From: Pseudomonas batumici
GTDB lineage: Bacteria > Pseudomonadota > Gammaproteobacteria > Pseudomonadales > Pseudomonadaceae
Assembly: GCF_000820515.1 (NCBI RefSeq)
Contig: NZ_JXDG01000004.1
Location: forward strand, 22,688 to 86,687
DNA: 64,000 nucleotides
Direction: 5' to 3'
This document shows, piece after piece, positions 15,978 to 27,537 of this stretch; position 1 is the stretch's first letter; the number at the start of each line of letters is the position of its first letter. The notes beneath the pieces are model-generated. The model was given only the letters and a program-made list of their open reading frames with translations, had not been told where the DNA came from and made no database searches. The position numbers and the translations under genes were made by a program.

Positions 15978-17657
15978 CTACCGCTCGTGCACGTAGGTGC
16001 CCGGCGCTGCCTCGCCCGCCGGGTAGGCCTTGCTGCCCAGGCTGGTCGGTGATTTCTTCAGTTTGCCCGAGCGCTCGGCCTGCCATGCCTGCCAGTGCAG
16101 CCACCACGAGTCGGTGTGCTTGGTGGAGTTCTCCTGCCAGTCGTCGGCCTTGGCCGGCATCTCGGTGCTGGTCATGTAGCGCGATTTCGGGTTGCCCGGC
16201 GGGTTCAGGATGCTCTGGATATGGCCGCTGCTGGAGAGCACGAACTCGACCTTGCCGCCGAACAGTTGCGCCGACTTGTAGCAGGACTTCCAGGGCGTGA
16301 TGTGATCGTTGGTGCCGGCCAGGGAGAAGATGTCGGCATCGACCTTCTTCAGGTCGATGGGCGTGCCGCACACTTCCAGGGCATCGGCGCGTACCAGTGG
16401 GTTGTTCTTGAACATCTCGATCAGGTCGCCGTGGAAGGCGGCCGGCAGGCGCGTGGTGTCGTTGTTCCAGAACAGGATGTCGAACACCGGCGGCTCGTTG
16501 CCCAGCAGGTAGTTGTTGACCCAGTAGTTCCAGATCAGGTCGTTGGGTCGCATCCAGGCGAAGACCTTGGCCATGTCGCTGCCTTCCAGCACGCCGGCCT
16601 GGTAGGAGTGGCGCTTGGCGGCTTCGAGGGTCTCTTCGTCGACGAACAGCGCCACCTGGGTGTCGAGGGTGGTGTCGAGCACGCTGACCAGCAGGGTCAG
16701 GGCGTTGACCTTCTTCTCGCCGAGGGCGGCGTAGTGGCCGAGCAGGGCGGTGCAGGTGATGCCGCCTGAGCAGGCACCGAGCATGTTCACGTCCTTGCTG
16801 CCGGTGATGGCGGTCACCACGTCGACGGCTTCCTTCAGGGCGTCGATATAGGTCGACAGGCCCCACTCGCGCTGCGCCTTGGTCGGGTTTCGCCAGCTGA
16901 CGATAAAGGTCTGCACGTGGCTGCGCAGGCAGAAGCGCGCCAGGCTCTTGTCCGGACTCAGGTCGAACACGTAGAACTTGTTGATCTGCGGCGGCACCAC
17001 CAGCAGCGGACGCTCATGCACCTGCTCGGTGATGGGGCTGTACTGGATCAGCTCCAGCACGTCGTTGCGAAACACCACCGCGCCTTCGCTGGTGCCGAGG
17101 TTCTTGCCGACCTCGAAGGCGCTCATGTTCACCTGGCTGGGCATGCCGCCGTTGTGCACCAGGTCCTTGGCCAGGTTCGAGAGGCCGTCGAGCAGGCTCT
17201 TGCCGCCGGTCTCGAAGAAGCGCTTGACTGCCGCCGGGTTGGCGGCCGTGTTGGTCGGGGCCATGGCCTCGGTCATCAGGTTGATGACGAAATGGCCACG
17301 GCTGATGTCCTGGGGCGACAGCGCGCTCTCGTCGATCCAGGCGTGCAGTTCCTTGCGCCAGGCCAGGTAGATTTGCAGGTAGCGCCGGTACAGCGGGTTC
17401 TGGCTCCAGGCCGGGTCGCAGAAGCGACGGTCGTCACTTTCCGGTTGCAGGCCGGACTTGCCCAGCAGCACGTTCTTGAGCTCGACGCCGAAATGGGCGA
17501 CGTGCTTGACGCTGTGGATGGGTTGTTTGATGGCTTGGGTCAGTACCATTCGTGCAGAAGTAAGAAGATCCTTTCTACGCAAGCCGACGACGGGGTTCAG
17601 GCCCAGGGTGTTTTCCGAGGCTTGTCTTTGCAGGTCATCGTTGTTCTTGTTACTCAT
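15978..17657 (-). CDS. phaC1: Class II poly(3-hydroxyalkanoate) synthase PhaC1
   Basis: The main medium-chain-length PHA synthase; 559 residues. The active site box is GACSGG with Cys296, and partners lie in AGTNDHITPW and SSSGHIQS. The sequence starts MSNKNNDDLQRQASENTLGL and ends GEAAPGTYVHER, nearly the same as the PhaC2 end (PMEAAPGTYVRVR). GGAG lies upstream of the ATG at normal spacing. It is the first gene of the pha operon and is preceded by a candidate sigma-54 promoter. Confidence 0.97.
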   Translation of the reverse strand: MSNKNNDDLQRQASENTLGLNPVVGLRRKDLLTSARMVLTQAIKQPIHSVKHVAHFGVELKNVLLGKSGLQPESDDRRFCDPAWSQNPLYRRYLQIYLAWRKELHAWIDESALSPQDISRGHFVINLMTEAMAPTNTAANPAAVKRFFETGGKSLLDGLSNLAKDLVHNGGMPSQVNMSAFEVGKNLGTSEGAVVFRNDVLELIQYSPITEQVHERPLLVVPPQINKFYVFDLSPDKSLARFCLRSHVQTFIVSWRNPTKAQREWGLSTYIDALKEAVDVVTAITGSKDVNMLGACSGGITCTALLGHYAALGEKKVNALTLLVSVLDTTLDTQVALFVDEETLEAAKRHSYQAGVLEGSDMAKVFAWMRPNDLIWNYWVNNYLLGNEPPVFDILFWNNDTTRLPAAFHGDLIEMFKNNPLVRADALEVCGTPIDLKKVDADIFSLAGTNDHITPWKSCYKSAQLFGGKVEFVLSSSGHIQSILNPPGNPKSRYMTSTEMPAKADDWQENSTKHTDSWWLHWQAWQAERSGKLKKSPTSLGSKAYPAGEAAPGTYVHER

Positions 17658-17707
17658 CTACGACGCTCCATTGTCCTGAGACGAGTACCGGGTACAGCTG
17701 TGCAAAT

Positions 17708-17723
17708 GGCACAGCGAATGCCA
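17708..17723 (-). promoter_or_regulatory. Candidate sigma-54 (-24/-12) promoter of phaC1
   Basis: On the minus strand TGGCATTCGCTGTGC has GG and GC placed 10 nt apart as in the -24/-12 consensus TGGCAC-N5-TTGC, with mismatches at three less conserved positions. The -12 element lies 52 nt before the phaC1 ATG. The same bases form the dyad TGGCA-N7-TGCCA. RpoN-type promoters have been proposed for phaC1 in other pseudomonads, so this is credible but unproven. Confidence 0.45.
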
Positions 17724-17914
17724 CTTGCTTCTGATACCAGGCACTACTGCTCGGGTGACCGTTGATTGCGCATCGTTAAATGCACGGAACTTGCCAGCCC
17801 CATTGGTTACCCGAGTTTTATTTATTTCGCAAGCGCGCCAGTCGTTAGCCACGCCGTGGGGGATTGAATCAGATGTGATTAGAAAATGCCCCCCAAAACG
17901 ACCAGAGGTCCGGG

Positions 17915-18295
17915 CTAGAGCATCAGCTTGACGACGGACTCGGACGGGTCGCGGGATTTTCCGGCCGCCTGGAGTGCGACAAGATAGTCGGCCCACAGCT
18001 CATCCTGGCGGCGCGCCAACTCGTAGAGGTATTCCCAGGTGAACAATCCGCTGTCATGACCGTCGTCGAAGGTCAATTTCAGTGCGTACTGGCCGGCGGG
18101 TTCGAGCTTGCTCAAAGCCACGTTGAGCTTGCCGAATTGCAGGATGGGTTTGCCGTGGCCCTGGACCTCGGCGGAGGGCGAGTGCACCCGCAGGAATTCG
18201 GCACTCAGGTGGTATTCCTCGTCCGGACCGTACTTGAGGGTCAGGGTTTTCGAGGCTTTGTGCAGGTTGATGGCGGTGGGCAGTCTGGTAGTCAT
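17915..18295 (-). CDS. DUF971 (gamma-butyrobetaine hydroxylase-like N-terminal) protein
   Basis: The product has 126 residues and matches the stand-alone DUF971 domain: LTLKYGPDEEYHLSAEFLRV, then FDDGHDSGLFTWEYLYELA near residue 76-95. The domain also forms the N-terminus of gamma-butyrobetaine hydroxylase. Its role in bacteria as a single domain is unsettled; a link to iron-sulfur protein handling has been suggested for relatives. The gene stands between hslU and phaC1 as in other Pseudomonas genomes. Confidence 0.88.
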   Translation of the reverse strand: MTTRLPTAINLHKASKTLTLKYGPDEEYHLSAEFLRVHSPSAEVQGHGKPILQFGKLNVALSKLEPAGQYALKLTFDDGHDSGLFTWEYLYELARRQDELWADYLVALQAAGKSRDPSESVVKLML

Positions 18296-18328
18296 GGTTA
18301 ACGCTGACCTGTCGATGTAAGAGCCTCC

Positions 18329-18418
18329 TGTGGGAGCCGGCTTGCTGGCGATAGCGGTCTGGTAGTCGACATCGTTGTCGCCTGATACACCGCTATCGCC
18401 AGCAAGCCGGCTCCTACA
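18329..18418. repeat. REP palindrome pair between hslU and the DUF971 gene
   Basis: Inverted arms GGGAGCCGGCTTGCTGGCGAT and ATCGCCAGCAAGCCGGCTCC frame a 90-nt element. The inner arms also pair (AGCGGT and ACCGCT). It ends 9 nt before the hslU stop codon. Confidence 0.9.
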
Positions 18419-18427
18419 GGTCGAGGA

Positions 18428-19765
18428 TTACAGGATATACCGCGACAGGTCTTCGTTCTGCGCCAATTCGCCCAGGTGGCTGTTGACGTAGTCGGCGTCG
18501 ATGCGGATCGGCTCTTCGCTGTGGGTGCTGGCCAGGTCGCCGGCGCTGAACGAGACTTCTTCCAGCAGGCGCTCAAGCAGCGTGTGCAGGCGGCGGGCAC
18601 CGATGTTCTCGGTCTTCTCGTTGACCTGCCAGGCGATCTCCGCCAGGCGCTTGATGCCGTCCGGCTGGAACTCGATGGTCAGGCCTTCGGTTTTCAGCAG
18701 TTCGCGGTACTGCTCGGTCAGCGAGGCGTGCGGTTCGCTGAGGATGCGCTCGAAGTCTTCCGGGCTCAGGGCCTTGAGTTCGACACGGATCGGCAGGCGG
18801 CCTTGCAGTTCGGGCACCAGGTCGCTCGGCTTGCTCATGTGGAACGCGCCGGAGGCAATGAACAGGATGTGGTCGGTCTTGACCATGCCCAGCTTGGTGT
18901 TCACCGTGCAGCCTTCGATCAGCGGCAGCAGGTCGCGCTGCACGCCTTCACGGGACACATCGGCGCCGCCGACGTTGCCGCGCTTGGCGACCTTGTCGAT
19001 TTCGTCGATGAACACGATGCCGTTCTGCTCGACGGCTTCCAGGGCCTTGGCCTTCAACTCGTCATCGTTGACCAGGCGTCCGGCTTCCTCGTCGCGCACC
19101 AGCTTGAGCGCCTCCTTGACCTTGAGCTTGCGGCTCTTGCGCTTGCCCTTGCCCATGTTGGCGAACAGGTTCTGCAACTGGTTGGTCATTTCCTCCATGC
19201 CCGGCGGCGTGGCGATCTCGACGCCGAACGACTCGGCCACCTCGATTTCGATCTCCTTGTCGTCCAACTGGCCTTCGCGCAGGCGCTTGCGGAACAGTTG
19301 ACGGGTGTTGGAGTCCTGGGCCGGGGCGGAGTCCTCGTTGAAGCCCATGCGTGCCGGCGGCAGCAGGGCGTCGAGGATGCGGTCCTCGGCGGCGTCTTCG
19401 GCGCGATGGCGGACCCTGGTCATCTCCTGCTCGCGCAGCAGCTTGATGGCGGCGTCCGCCAGGTCACGAATGATCGATTCGACGTCGCGGCCGACATAGC
19501 CGACTTCGGTGAACTTGGTCGCTTCGACCTTGATGAACGGCGCGTTGGCCAGCTTGGCCAGACGCCGGGCGATTTCGGTCTTGCCGACGCCGGTCGGGCC
19601 GATCATCAGGATGTTCTTGGGGGTCACTTCGACGCGCAGTTCCTCGGGGAGCTGCATCCGCCGCCAGCGGTTGCGCAGGGCAATGGCGACGGCGCGCTTG
19701 GCATCGTCCTGGCCAATGATATGGCGATTGAGTTCGTGGACGATTTCGCGGGGGGTCATGGGCAT
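18428..19765 (-). CDS. hslU: ATP-dependent protease ATPase subunit HslU
   Basis: HslU is the AAA+ unfoldase of the HslUV protease. The 445-residue product has Walker [10 protein letters not shown] at about residues 57-65, Walker B VFIDEIDK, and the C-terminal DLSRYIL end that docks into HslV. The variable I-domain lies between. It follows hslV with a 43-nt gap, and the two surely form one operon. Confidence 0.97.
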   Translation of the reverse strand: MPMTPREIVHELNRHIIGQDDAKRAVAIALRNRWRRMQLPEELRVEVTPKNILMIGPTGVGKTEIARRLAKLANAPFIKVEATKFTEVGYVGRDVESIIRDLADAAIKLLREQEMTRVRHRAEDAAEDRILDALLPPARMGFNEDSAPAQDSNTRQLFRKRLREGQLDDKEIEIEVAESFGVEIATPPGMEEMTNQLQNLFANMGKGKRKSRKLKVKEALKLVRDEEAGRLVNDDELKAKALEAVEQNGIVFIDEIDKVAKRGNVGGADVSREGVQRDLLPLIEGCTVNTKLGMVKTDHILFIASGAFHMSKPSDLVPELQGRLPIRVELKALSPEDFERILSEPHASLTEQYRELLKTEGLTIEFQPDGIKRLAEIAWQVNEKTENIGARRLHTLLERLLEEVSFSAGDLASTHSEEPIRIDADYVNSHLGELAQNEDLSRYIL

Positions 19766-19808
19766 AATATGTGGGTCCTCAAGCGGGAACGGCAGCCGGA
19801 CGGGCTGG

Positions 19809-20339
19809 TTATTCCGCGAGGTCCTGCTCCTCGATGGTGGCGTTGTGATTGGTGAAGACGCAGATGTCGGCGGCGATACCCAGGGCGGTTTCGACGATTT
19901 CCCGGGCCGACAGATCGGTTTTCTTCAGCAGCGCGCTGGCCGCGGCCTGGGCGTAGCCGCCACCGGAGCCCATGGCGATCAGGCCGTCTTCCGGCTCGAC
20001 GACGTCGCCGTTGCCGGTAATGATCAGCGAAGCATCCTTGTTGGCGACCGCCAGCATGGCTTCCAGGCGACTCAGGGAGCGGTCGGTCCGCCATTCCTTG
20101 GCCAGTTCGACAGCGGCGCGGACCAGATGACCCTGGTGTTTTTCCAGCTGGCCTTCGAAGCGCTCGAACAGGGTGAAGGCGTCAGCGGTGGCACCGGCGA
20201 AACCGGCGATGACCTCACCGTGATAGAGGCGCCGGACTTTTTTCGCGTTGCCCTTCATGACGGTGTTGCCGAGGGAAACCTGGCCGTCGCCACCCATGAC
20301 GACTTTGCCGTGGCGACGAACTGAAACGATGGTGGTCAA
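19809..20339 (-). CDS. hslV: ATP-dependent protease peptidase subunit HslV
   Basis: HslV is the proteasome-like peptidase of HslUV, with Thr at its processed N-terminus as nucleophile. The start is a TTG codon at 20339: it places [11 protein letters not shown] directly after the initiator, as needed for the active Thr, and GGAG lies 9 nt upstream. The frame could open earlier at 20471 but that would add 44 Pro-rich residues and abolish the N-terminal Thr. Product length is 176 residues, normal for the family. Confidence 0.95.
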   Translation of the reverse strand: MTTIVSVRRHGKVVMGGDGQVSLGNTVMKGNAKKVRRLYHGEVIAGFAGATADAFTLFERFEGQLEKHQGHLVRAAVELAKEWRTDRSLSRLEAMLAVANKDASLIITGNGDVVEPEDGLIAMGSGGGYAQAAASALLKKTDLSAREIVETALGIAADICVFTNHNATIEEQDLAE

Positions 20340-20444
20340 GGGAGAATCTCCACGCAGCGGGGCGAAAATGCCTGATGGAAACTCATATGGGGGTGGTGGT
20401 GGGTTTTTCAACCGTGGGCGGGAGTAGAGGATGAGCGGCGTAGG

Positions 20445-20479
20445 AAAGGGTGAGCGGGCAAGCCCGCTCACTACCCTTT
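20445..20479 (-). terminator. Probable terminator after the argS-SPOR unit
   Basis: A perfect stem TGAGCGGGC/GCCCGCTCA, extended by AAAGGG/CCCTTT, begins right after the SPOR gene stop. The downstream strand is not a clean T-run, so efficiency is uncertain. Confidence 0.5.
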
Positions 20480-21184
20480 TCAGCGGCTCTGGCGCTGTTG
20501 CAGCAACAGGTTGTTGAAGCCGCTGCCGGCCAGTTGTTTCTGCGCCTTGGTCAGTTGTTCGCGGTTGCTGAACGGTCCGACCAATACCCGATACCAGGTT
20601 TCGTCCTTCACAGTCCCGGATTCCACCGACACCGACTGCCCGAGCAGGATGATTTGCGCCCGTACCTTGTCCGCATCGGCTTCCTTGCGGAACGAGCCGG
20701 CTTGCAGGAAGAACTGTATCACCGCCGCCGGCTTGGCCACTGGCGGCGGTGGCGGCGGGGTGATGCCGGCCAGGGCGGCTTGGGCCCGGGCGGTGTCGAT
20801 CTTCGCCGCTTCGGCCGGGGTGACCGGCGTGGTCGGCGTCGGCACGGTCTGCGGCGTCGGCAGGGTTTTCTCCGGCACGGCTTCCGGCGGCACGATGACT
20901 TCCGATTCCGGCAGCAGGGTATAAAAGTCGTACTTGGGCTTCACCGGCTGGGTCGGACTCGGCGGCGTCTTGTTGGCTTCGGCGATCTTGCTCGCCTTCA
21001 CCTGTTCCTGCTTGACCCGTTTGACGTCATCGCCCTTGCCCGGTTCCAGCTTCATCAGGAAGACGATGAACGCGCCCACGCCGAGGCCGATCGCCAGCCA
21101 CAACCAACCCGGGATCGGTTTTTTTGCAGGAGCTTGGTAACGGCTGGCGCCACGTTTGGGTGCGGGGGTTTTCTTGGCAGCCAA
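20480..21184 (-). CDS. SPOR-domain membrane protein, FtsN-like
   Basis: The 234-residue product has a short basic cytoplasmic N-terminus, one membrane helix ([20 protein letters not shown], residues about 25-44), a Pro/Thr-rich periplasmic linker and a C-terminal SPOR domain ([20 protein letters not shown] and [14 protein letters not shown]). SPOR domains bind denuded septal peptidoglycan, so a role at the division site is likely. The start is TTG at 21184, one base after the argS stop. The argS-SPOR pairing is standard in Pseudomonas. True FtsN identity is not provable from the sequence. Confidence 0.88.
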   Translation of the reverse strand: MAAKKTPAPKRGASRYQAPAKKPIPGWLWLAIGLGVGAFIVFLMKLEPGKGDDVKRVKQEQVKASKIAEANKTPPSPTQPVKPKYDFYTLLPESEVIVPPEAVPEKTLPTPQTVPTPTTPVTPAEAAKIDTARAQAALAGITPPPPPPVAKPAAVIQFFLQAGSFRKEADADKVRAQIILLGQSVSVESGTVKDETWYRVLVGPFSNREQLTKAQKQLAGSGFNNLLLQQRQSR

Positions 21185-21185
21185 C

Positions 21186-23045
<1,860 letters not shown>

Positions 23046-23051
23046 TCAGAT

Positions 23052-23130
23052 CGCTATCGCCGGCAAGCCGGCTCCTACAATGATTGTGGATAACATACGG
23101 TCCCCTGTGGGAGCCGGCTTGCCGGCGATG
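23052..23130. repeat. REP palindrome pair between priA and argS
   Basis: Two arms in opposite polarity to most others in the window: ATCGCCGGCAAGCCGGCTCC first, then GGGAGCCGGCTTGCCGGCGAT, with about 37 nt between. It ends 12 nt before the priA stop. Confidence 0.88.
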
Positions 23131-23142
23131 ACGTCCGTTGGG

Positions 23143-25362
23143 TCAATACAAATCCACCGGATCGACATCCAGCGACCAGCGCACCTGGCGCCCGCTGGGC
23201 ATCTGTTCCAGTACCAGCAACCAACTACTCAACAGTCGGTGCAGTGAGGCCCGGCCATTGGCCTGCAACAACAACTGCGCCCGGTAACGTCCGGCCCGGC
23301 GCTCCATGGGCGCCGGTACCGGCCCCAGCAGCTCAAGGCCGCCCAGGCCCATCTCGGCGAGCAAACGCTCGGCCTCGCTGCAGGCTTCGTCGAGAAATCC
23401 CTCGGCCTGCCCTGGCTTGTGGGCTTCGGCCCGCAGCAGTGCCAGGTGCGCGAAGGGCGGCAGTCCGGCCCCCCGGCGCTCGCTCAAGGCCTGCTCGGCA
23501 AAGGCGAAATAGCCCTGCTCGGTCAGCTGGACCAACAGCGGATGGTCCGCCAGGTGCGTCTGGATAATCACCTTGCCCGGCTCTTCCGCCCGCCCGGCCC
23601 GGCCCGCCACCTGGACGATCAGCTGGGCCATGCGCTCACTGGCGCGGAAGTCGCCGGAGAACAGGCCGCCGTCGGCGTCGAGGATAGACACCAGGGTTAC
23701 CCGGGGAAAGTGATGGCCTTTGGCAAGCATCTGCGTGCCCACCAGGATGCACGGCTGGCCTTTCTGGATCGTGGCGAACAACTGGTTCATCGCGTCCTTG
23801 CGCGAGGTGCTGTCGCGGTCGACCCGCAGTACCGGGTAGTCGGGAAACAGGATGCCCAGGCGTTCTTCGGCGCGTTCGGTCCCGGCGCCTACCGGTCGCA
23901 GGTCGACCTTGCCGCACTGCGGGCAATTGCGCGGCACCCGTTCGACATAGCCGCAGTGATGGCAGCGCAGCTCGCCGAAGCGCTGGTGCACGGTCATGCG
24001 CGCATCGCAGCGTGAGCATTCGGACATCCAGCCGCAGTCGTGGCACAGCAGCGTCGGCGCAAAGCCGCGACGGTTGAGGAACACCAGCACTTGTTGGCCG
24101 GCGGCGAGGGTCTGGCCGATGGCCTGCTGCATCGGGCCGGAAATACCGCTGTCCAGCGGGCGGCTTTTCACGTCCAGGCGCAGGAAGCGCGGTTGCTTGG
24201 CACCGCCGGCTCGCTCGTTCAGGCGCAACAGGCCATAGCGCCCGGTGTAGGCGTTGTGCAGGCTTTCCAGGGACGGCGTGGCCGAGCCCAGCACGATCGG
24301 GATGTTTTCCTGGCGGGCCCGCACCAGCGCCAGGTCGCGGGCGTGATAGCGCAAGCCTTCCTGCTGCTTATAGGAGCCGTCGTGTTCTTCGTCGATGATG
24401 ATCAGCCCGGGATTTTTCATCGGGGTGAACAGCGCCGAACGTGTGCCGATAATGATGTCGGCCTCACCGTCGCGCGCGGCGAGCCAGGCGTCCAGGCGCT
24501 CGCGGTCGTTCACCGCCGAGTGCAGCAGGGCGATGCGCGCATTGAAGCGCTGTTCGAAGCGCGCCAGGGTCTGCGGACCCAGGTTGATTTCGGGGATCAG
24601 CACCAGCGCCTGCCTGCCGGCTTCCAGGGTCTCGCGGATCAGTTGCAGGTAGACTTCGGTCTTGCCGCTGCCGGTGACGCCGGCCAGCAGGAACGCGTGA
24701 AAACTGTCGAGCCCGGCGCGGATGGCGGCGCAGGCGGCGCGTTGTTCACTGTTGAGCGGCAGCTCCGGTTGCGCCAGCCAGTGTTCGTGGCGCTCGCCGG
24801 GGGCGTGGCGGCGAACCTCCACTTGCACCAGGTCCTTGGCCAGCAACAGGTCGAGGCTGTCCTTGCTCAGCATCAGTTTGCTCAGCAGTTGATGGGCCAC
24901 GCCGTGGGGATGCTGCGCCAGGGTCGCCAGGGCTTCGCGCTGGCGCGGGGCGCGGGCGATGCGCGGATCGTCGAGGCGGGCGCCGGGGGCGATCGACCAG
25001 AAGCGTTCCTGGCGCACCTCGGCCGGCTCGCCCTGACGCAGCAGCACCGGCAGCGCCCAGTTCAGGGTGTCGCCGAGGCTGTGCTGATAATACTGGGCCG
25101 TCCACAGGCACAGCTTGAACAATGCTGGCGGCAGCGGGGTGGTGGCGTCGAGCAGGGCCGTGGCGCGCCTGAGCTTGTCCGCCGGGACTTCACTGTGCGC
25201 GGCGACCTCCACCAGGATGCCGATCATCTCCCGGCGGCCGAACGGTACCCGCAGGCGCATGCCGGGTTGCAGCGCGCTACGCGGCACGCCCTCCGGCGCC
25301 CGATAATCGAACAGACGACGCAGTGGCGAGGGCAGGGCAAGGCGCAGGATGGCGTCGGGCAC
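23143..25362 (-). CDS. priA: Replication restart helicase PriA
   Basis: PriA recognises stalled forks and reloads the replicative helicase. The 739-residue product has the N-terminal DNA-binding part (APEGVPRSALQPGMRLRVPF), Walker A GVTGSGKTE, the DEEH box IIDEEHDGSYK, and a zinc-binding insertion with paired CxxC motifs (CHDCGW, CSRCDA, CHHCGY, CPQCGK). It is transcribed away from rpmE. Confidence 0.97.
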   Translation of the reverse strand: MPDAILRLALPSPLRRLFDYRAPEGVPRSALQPGMRLRVPFGRREMIGILVEVAAHSEVPADKLRRATALLDATTPLPPALFKLCLWTAQYYQHSLGDTLNWALPVLLRQGEPAEVRQERFWSIAPGARLDDPRIARAPRQREALATLAQHPHGVAHQLLSKLMLSKDSLDLLLAKDLVQVEVRRHAPGERHEHWLAQPELPLNSEQRAACAAIRAGLDSFHAFLLAGVTGSGKTEVYLQLIRETLEAGRQALVLIPEINLGPQTLARFEQRFNARIALLHSAVNDRERLDAWLAARDGEADIIIGTRSALFTPMKNPGLIIIDEEHDGSYKQQEGLRYHARDLALVRARQENIPIVLGSATPSLESLHNAYTGRYGLLRLNERAGGAKQPRFLRLDVKSRPLDSGISGPMQQAIGQTLAAGQQVLVFLNRRGFAPTLLCHDCGWMSECSRCDARMTVHQRFGELRCHHCGYVERVPRNCPQCGKVDLRPVGAGTERAEERLGILFPDYPVLRVDRDSTSRKDAMNQLFATIQKGQPCILVGTQMLAKGHHFPRVTLVSILDADGGLFSGDFRASERMAQLIVQVAGRAGRAEEPGKVIIQTHLADHPLLVQLTEQGYFAFAEQALSERRGAGLPPFAHLALLRAEAHKPGQAEGFLDEACSEAERLLAEMGLGGLELLGPVPAPMERRAGRYRAQLLLQANGRASLHRLLSSWLLVLEQMPSGRQVRWSLDVDPVDLY

Positions 25363-25450
25363 GCGGTTTTCTCAGGGAGGGCTTCATGGAGGGCGCGAGC
25401 CTAGCAGACCGCCCGGGCAGTGTCTTCCCGACGGAGGGCCTCATGGCCGC

Positions 25451-25478
25451 TTGCGTCATGGCAAAGGTCTGGTATGAT
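25451..25478 (+). promoter_or_regulatory. Likely sigma-70 promoter of rpmE with extended -10
   Basis: TTGCGT (25451-25456) and TATGAT (25473-25478) are separated by 16 nt, and TGG directly precedes the -10, making an extended -10. The start of transcription would be near 25485, giving a leader of about 64 nt. Confidence 0.55.
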
Positions 25479-25500
25479 CGCCGGCTAAATTACGTGCGGT

Positions 25501-25520
25501 GTTCAACAATCGTGTTGAGC
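25501..25520 (+). promoter_or_regulatory. Hairpin in rpmE leader, candidate L31 autoregulatory element
   Basis: GTTCAACA and TGTTGAGC pair around an AATC(G) loop in the leader, 28 nt before the rpmE ATG. Ribosomal-protein leader motifs have been described upstream of L31 genes in Gammaproteobacteria; whether this is one needs a covariance model comparison. Confidence 0.35.
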
Positions 25521-25548
25521 GGCGGCACGCCAGCCTGAGGAAGTCCCC

Positions 25549-25770
25549 ATGAAAGCCGATATCCATCCAGTATACGTAGACATCGACGTTACCTGCAGCT
25601 GCGGTAACAAGTTCGTGACCCGTTCGACCCACGCCAAGGCACTGCCGATCGACGTGTGCAACGAATGCCACCCGTTCTACACCGGTAAGCAGAAGACCCT
25701 GGACACCGGCGGCCGCGTTCAGAAGTTCGCCGACCGTTTCGGCATGTTCGGCGCTGTCAAAAAGGCCTGA
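25549..25770 (+). CDS. rpmE: 50S ribosomal protein L31, zinc-binding type
   Basis: The 73-residue product begins [16 protein letters not shown] and has Cys in CSCGN and [12 protein letters not shown], so it is the zinc-containing (C+) form of L31. A C- paralogue replacing it at low zinc may exist elsewhere. GAGG precedes the ATG by 8 nt. Confidence 0.97.
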   Translation: MKADIHPVYVDIDVTCSCGNKFVTRSTHAKALPIDVCNECHPFYTGKQKTLDTGGRVQKFADRFGMFGAVKKA

Positions 25771-25781
25771 GGCTGATCGCT

Positions 25782-25844
25782 CCGGGAAAAGCCGCTGGTT
25801 TTTCCCGGTCGATGAAAAAGGCGTCCCGCGTGGACGCCTTTTTT
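25782..25844 (+). terminator. Two hairpins after rpmE, the second a strong terminator
   Basis: CCGGGAAAA and TTTTCCCGG pair at 25782-25808. A second stem, AAAGGCGTCC with GGACGCCTTT around CGCGT, spans 25815-25844 and runs into TTTTTT. The second has the textbook form; the first may assist. Confidence 0.88.
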
Positions 25845-26059
25845 GTGGGCGCCGTTTGTGTCGGCGGCCTCTGTATAAAAAATTGTAGACATTTTTCTGC
25901 TCGATTGTGCACAGTCTTGGCCCTTGTATTTCCTGGCTCTTGGGCCAAAGTAGTAGGGACAGGTGCTTGACACCAGTGACTGGTCAGTCTTGTGAGGACT
26001 TGGCGACACGAGTATCCTCGGCGGTCCGTCTGTCCCACAGTAAAAAGCGGAATGCCCAC

Positions 26060-27328
<1,269 letters not shown>

Positions 27329-27345
27329 GTCGTTGTAGCGTCAAA

Positions 27346-27381
27346 CAAAAAGCCCCGGCTCGAATGAGTCGGGGCTTTTTT
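27346..27381 (+). terminator. Terminator after the malic enzyme gene
   Basis: AAAAAGCCCCGGCTC and GAGTCGGGGCTTTTTT pair with one mismatch around GAAT, 18 nt after the stop. It is flanked by A and T runs, so it can act in both directions. Confidence 0.92.
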
Positions 27382-27428
27382 GTGGCTGCCGTTTGAGGGG
27401 TAAATCAGTGAGGCTGGACGCGATCTCC

Positions 27429-27512
27429 TGTAGGAGCCGGCTTGCTGGCGATGGCGTCCGCATGAGCGGTGCATGGCTCGGAGGCCTCATCGCTGGCAAG
27501 CCAGCTCCTACA
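27429..27512. repeat. REP palindrome pair between the malic enzyme gene and mrcA
   Basis: Arms TAGGAGCCGGCTTGCTGGCGAT and ATCGCTGGCAAGCCAGCTCCTA frame an 84-nt element in the convergent gap. It ends 26 nt before the mrcA stop. Confidence 0.9.
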
Positions 27513-27537
27513 GAGAGGGCGTGATGACCCTCTCGGA

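Noticed and set aside
20340..20471. Longer start for hslV at an upstream ATG
   Set aside because: It would place 44 Pro-rich residues before the Thr that must be N-terminal.
25907..26059. Upstream extension of the malic enzyme frame
   Set aside because: The added 51 residues are not family-like; ATG at 26060 gives the usual MSDLKTAALEYH start.
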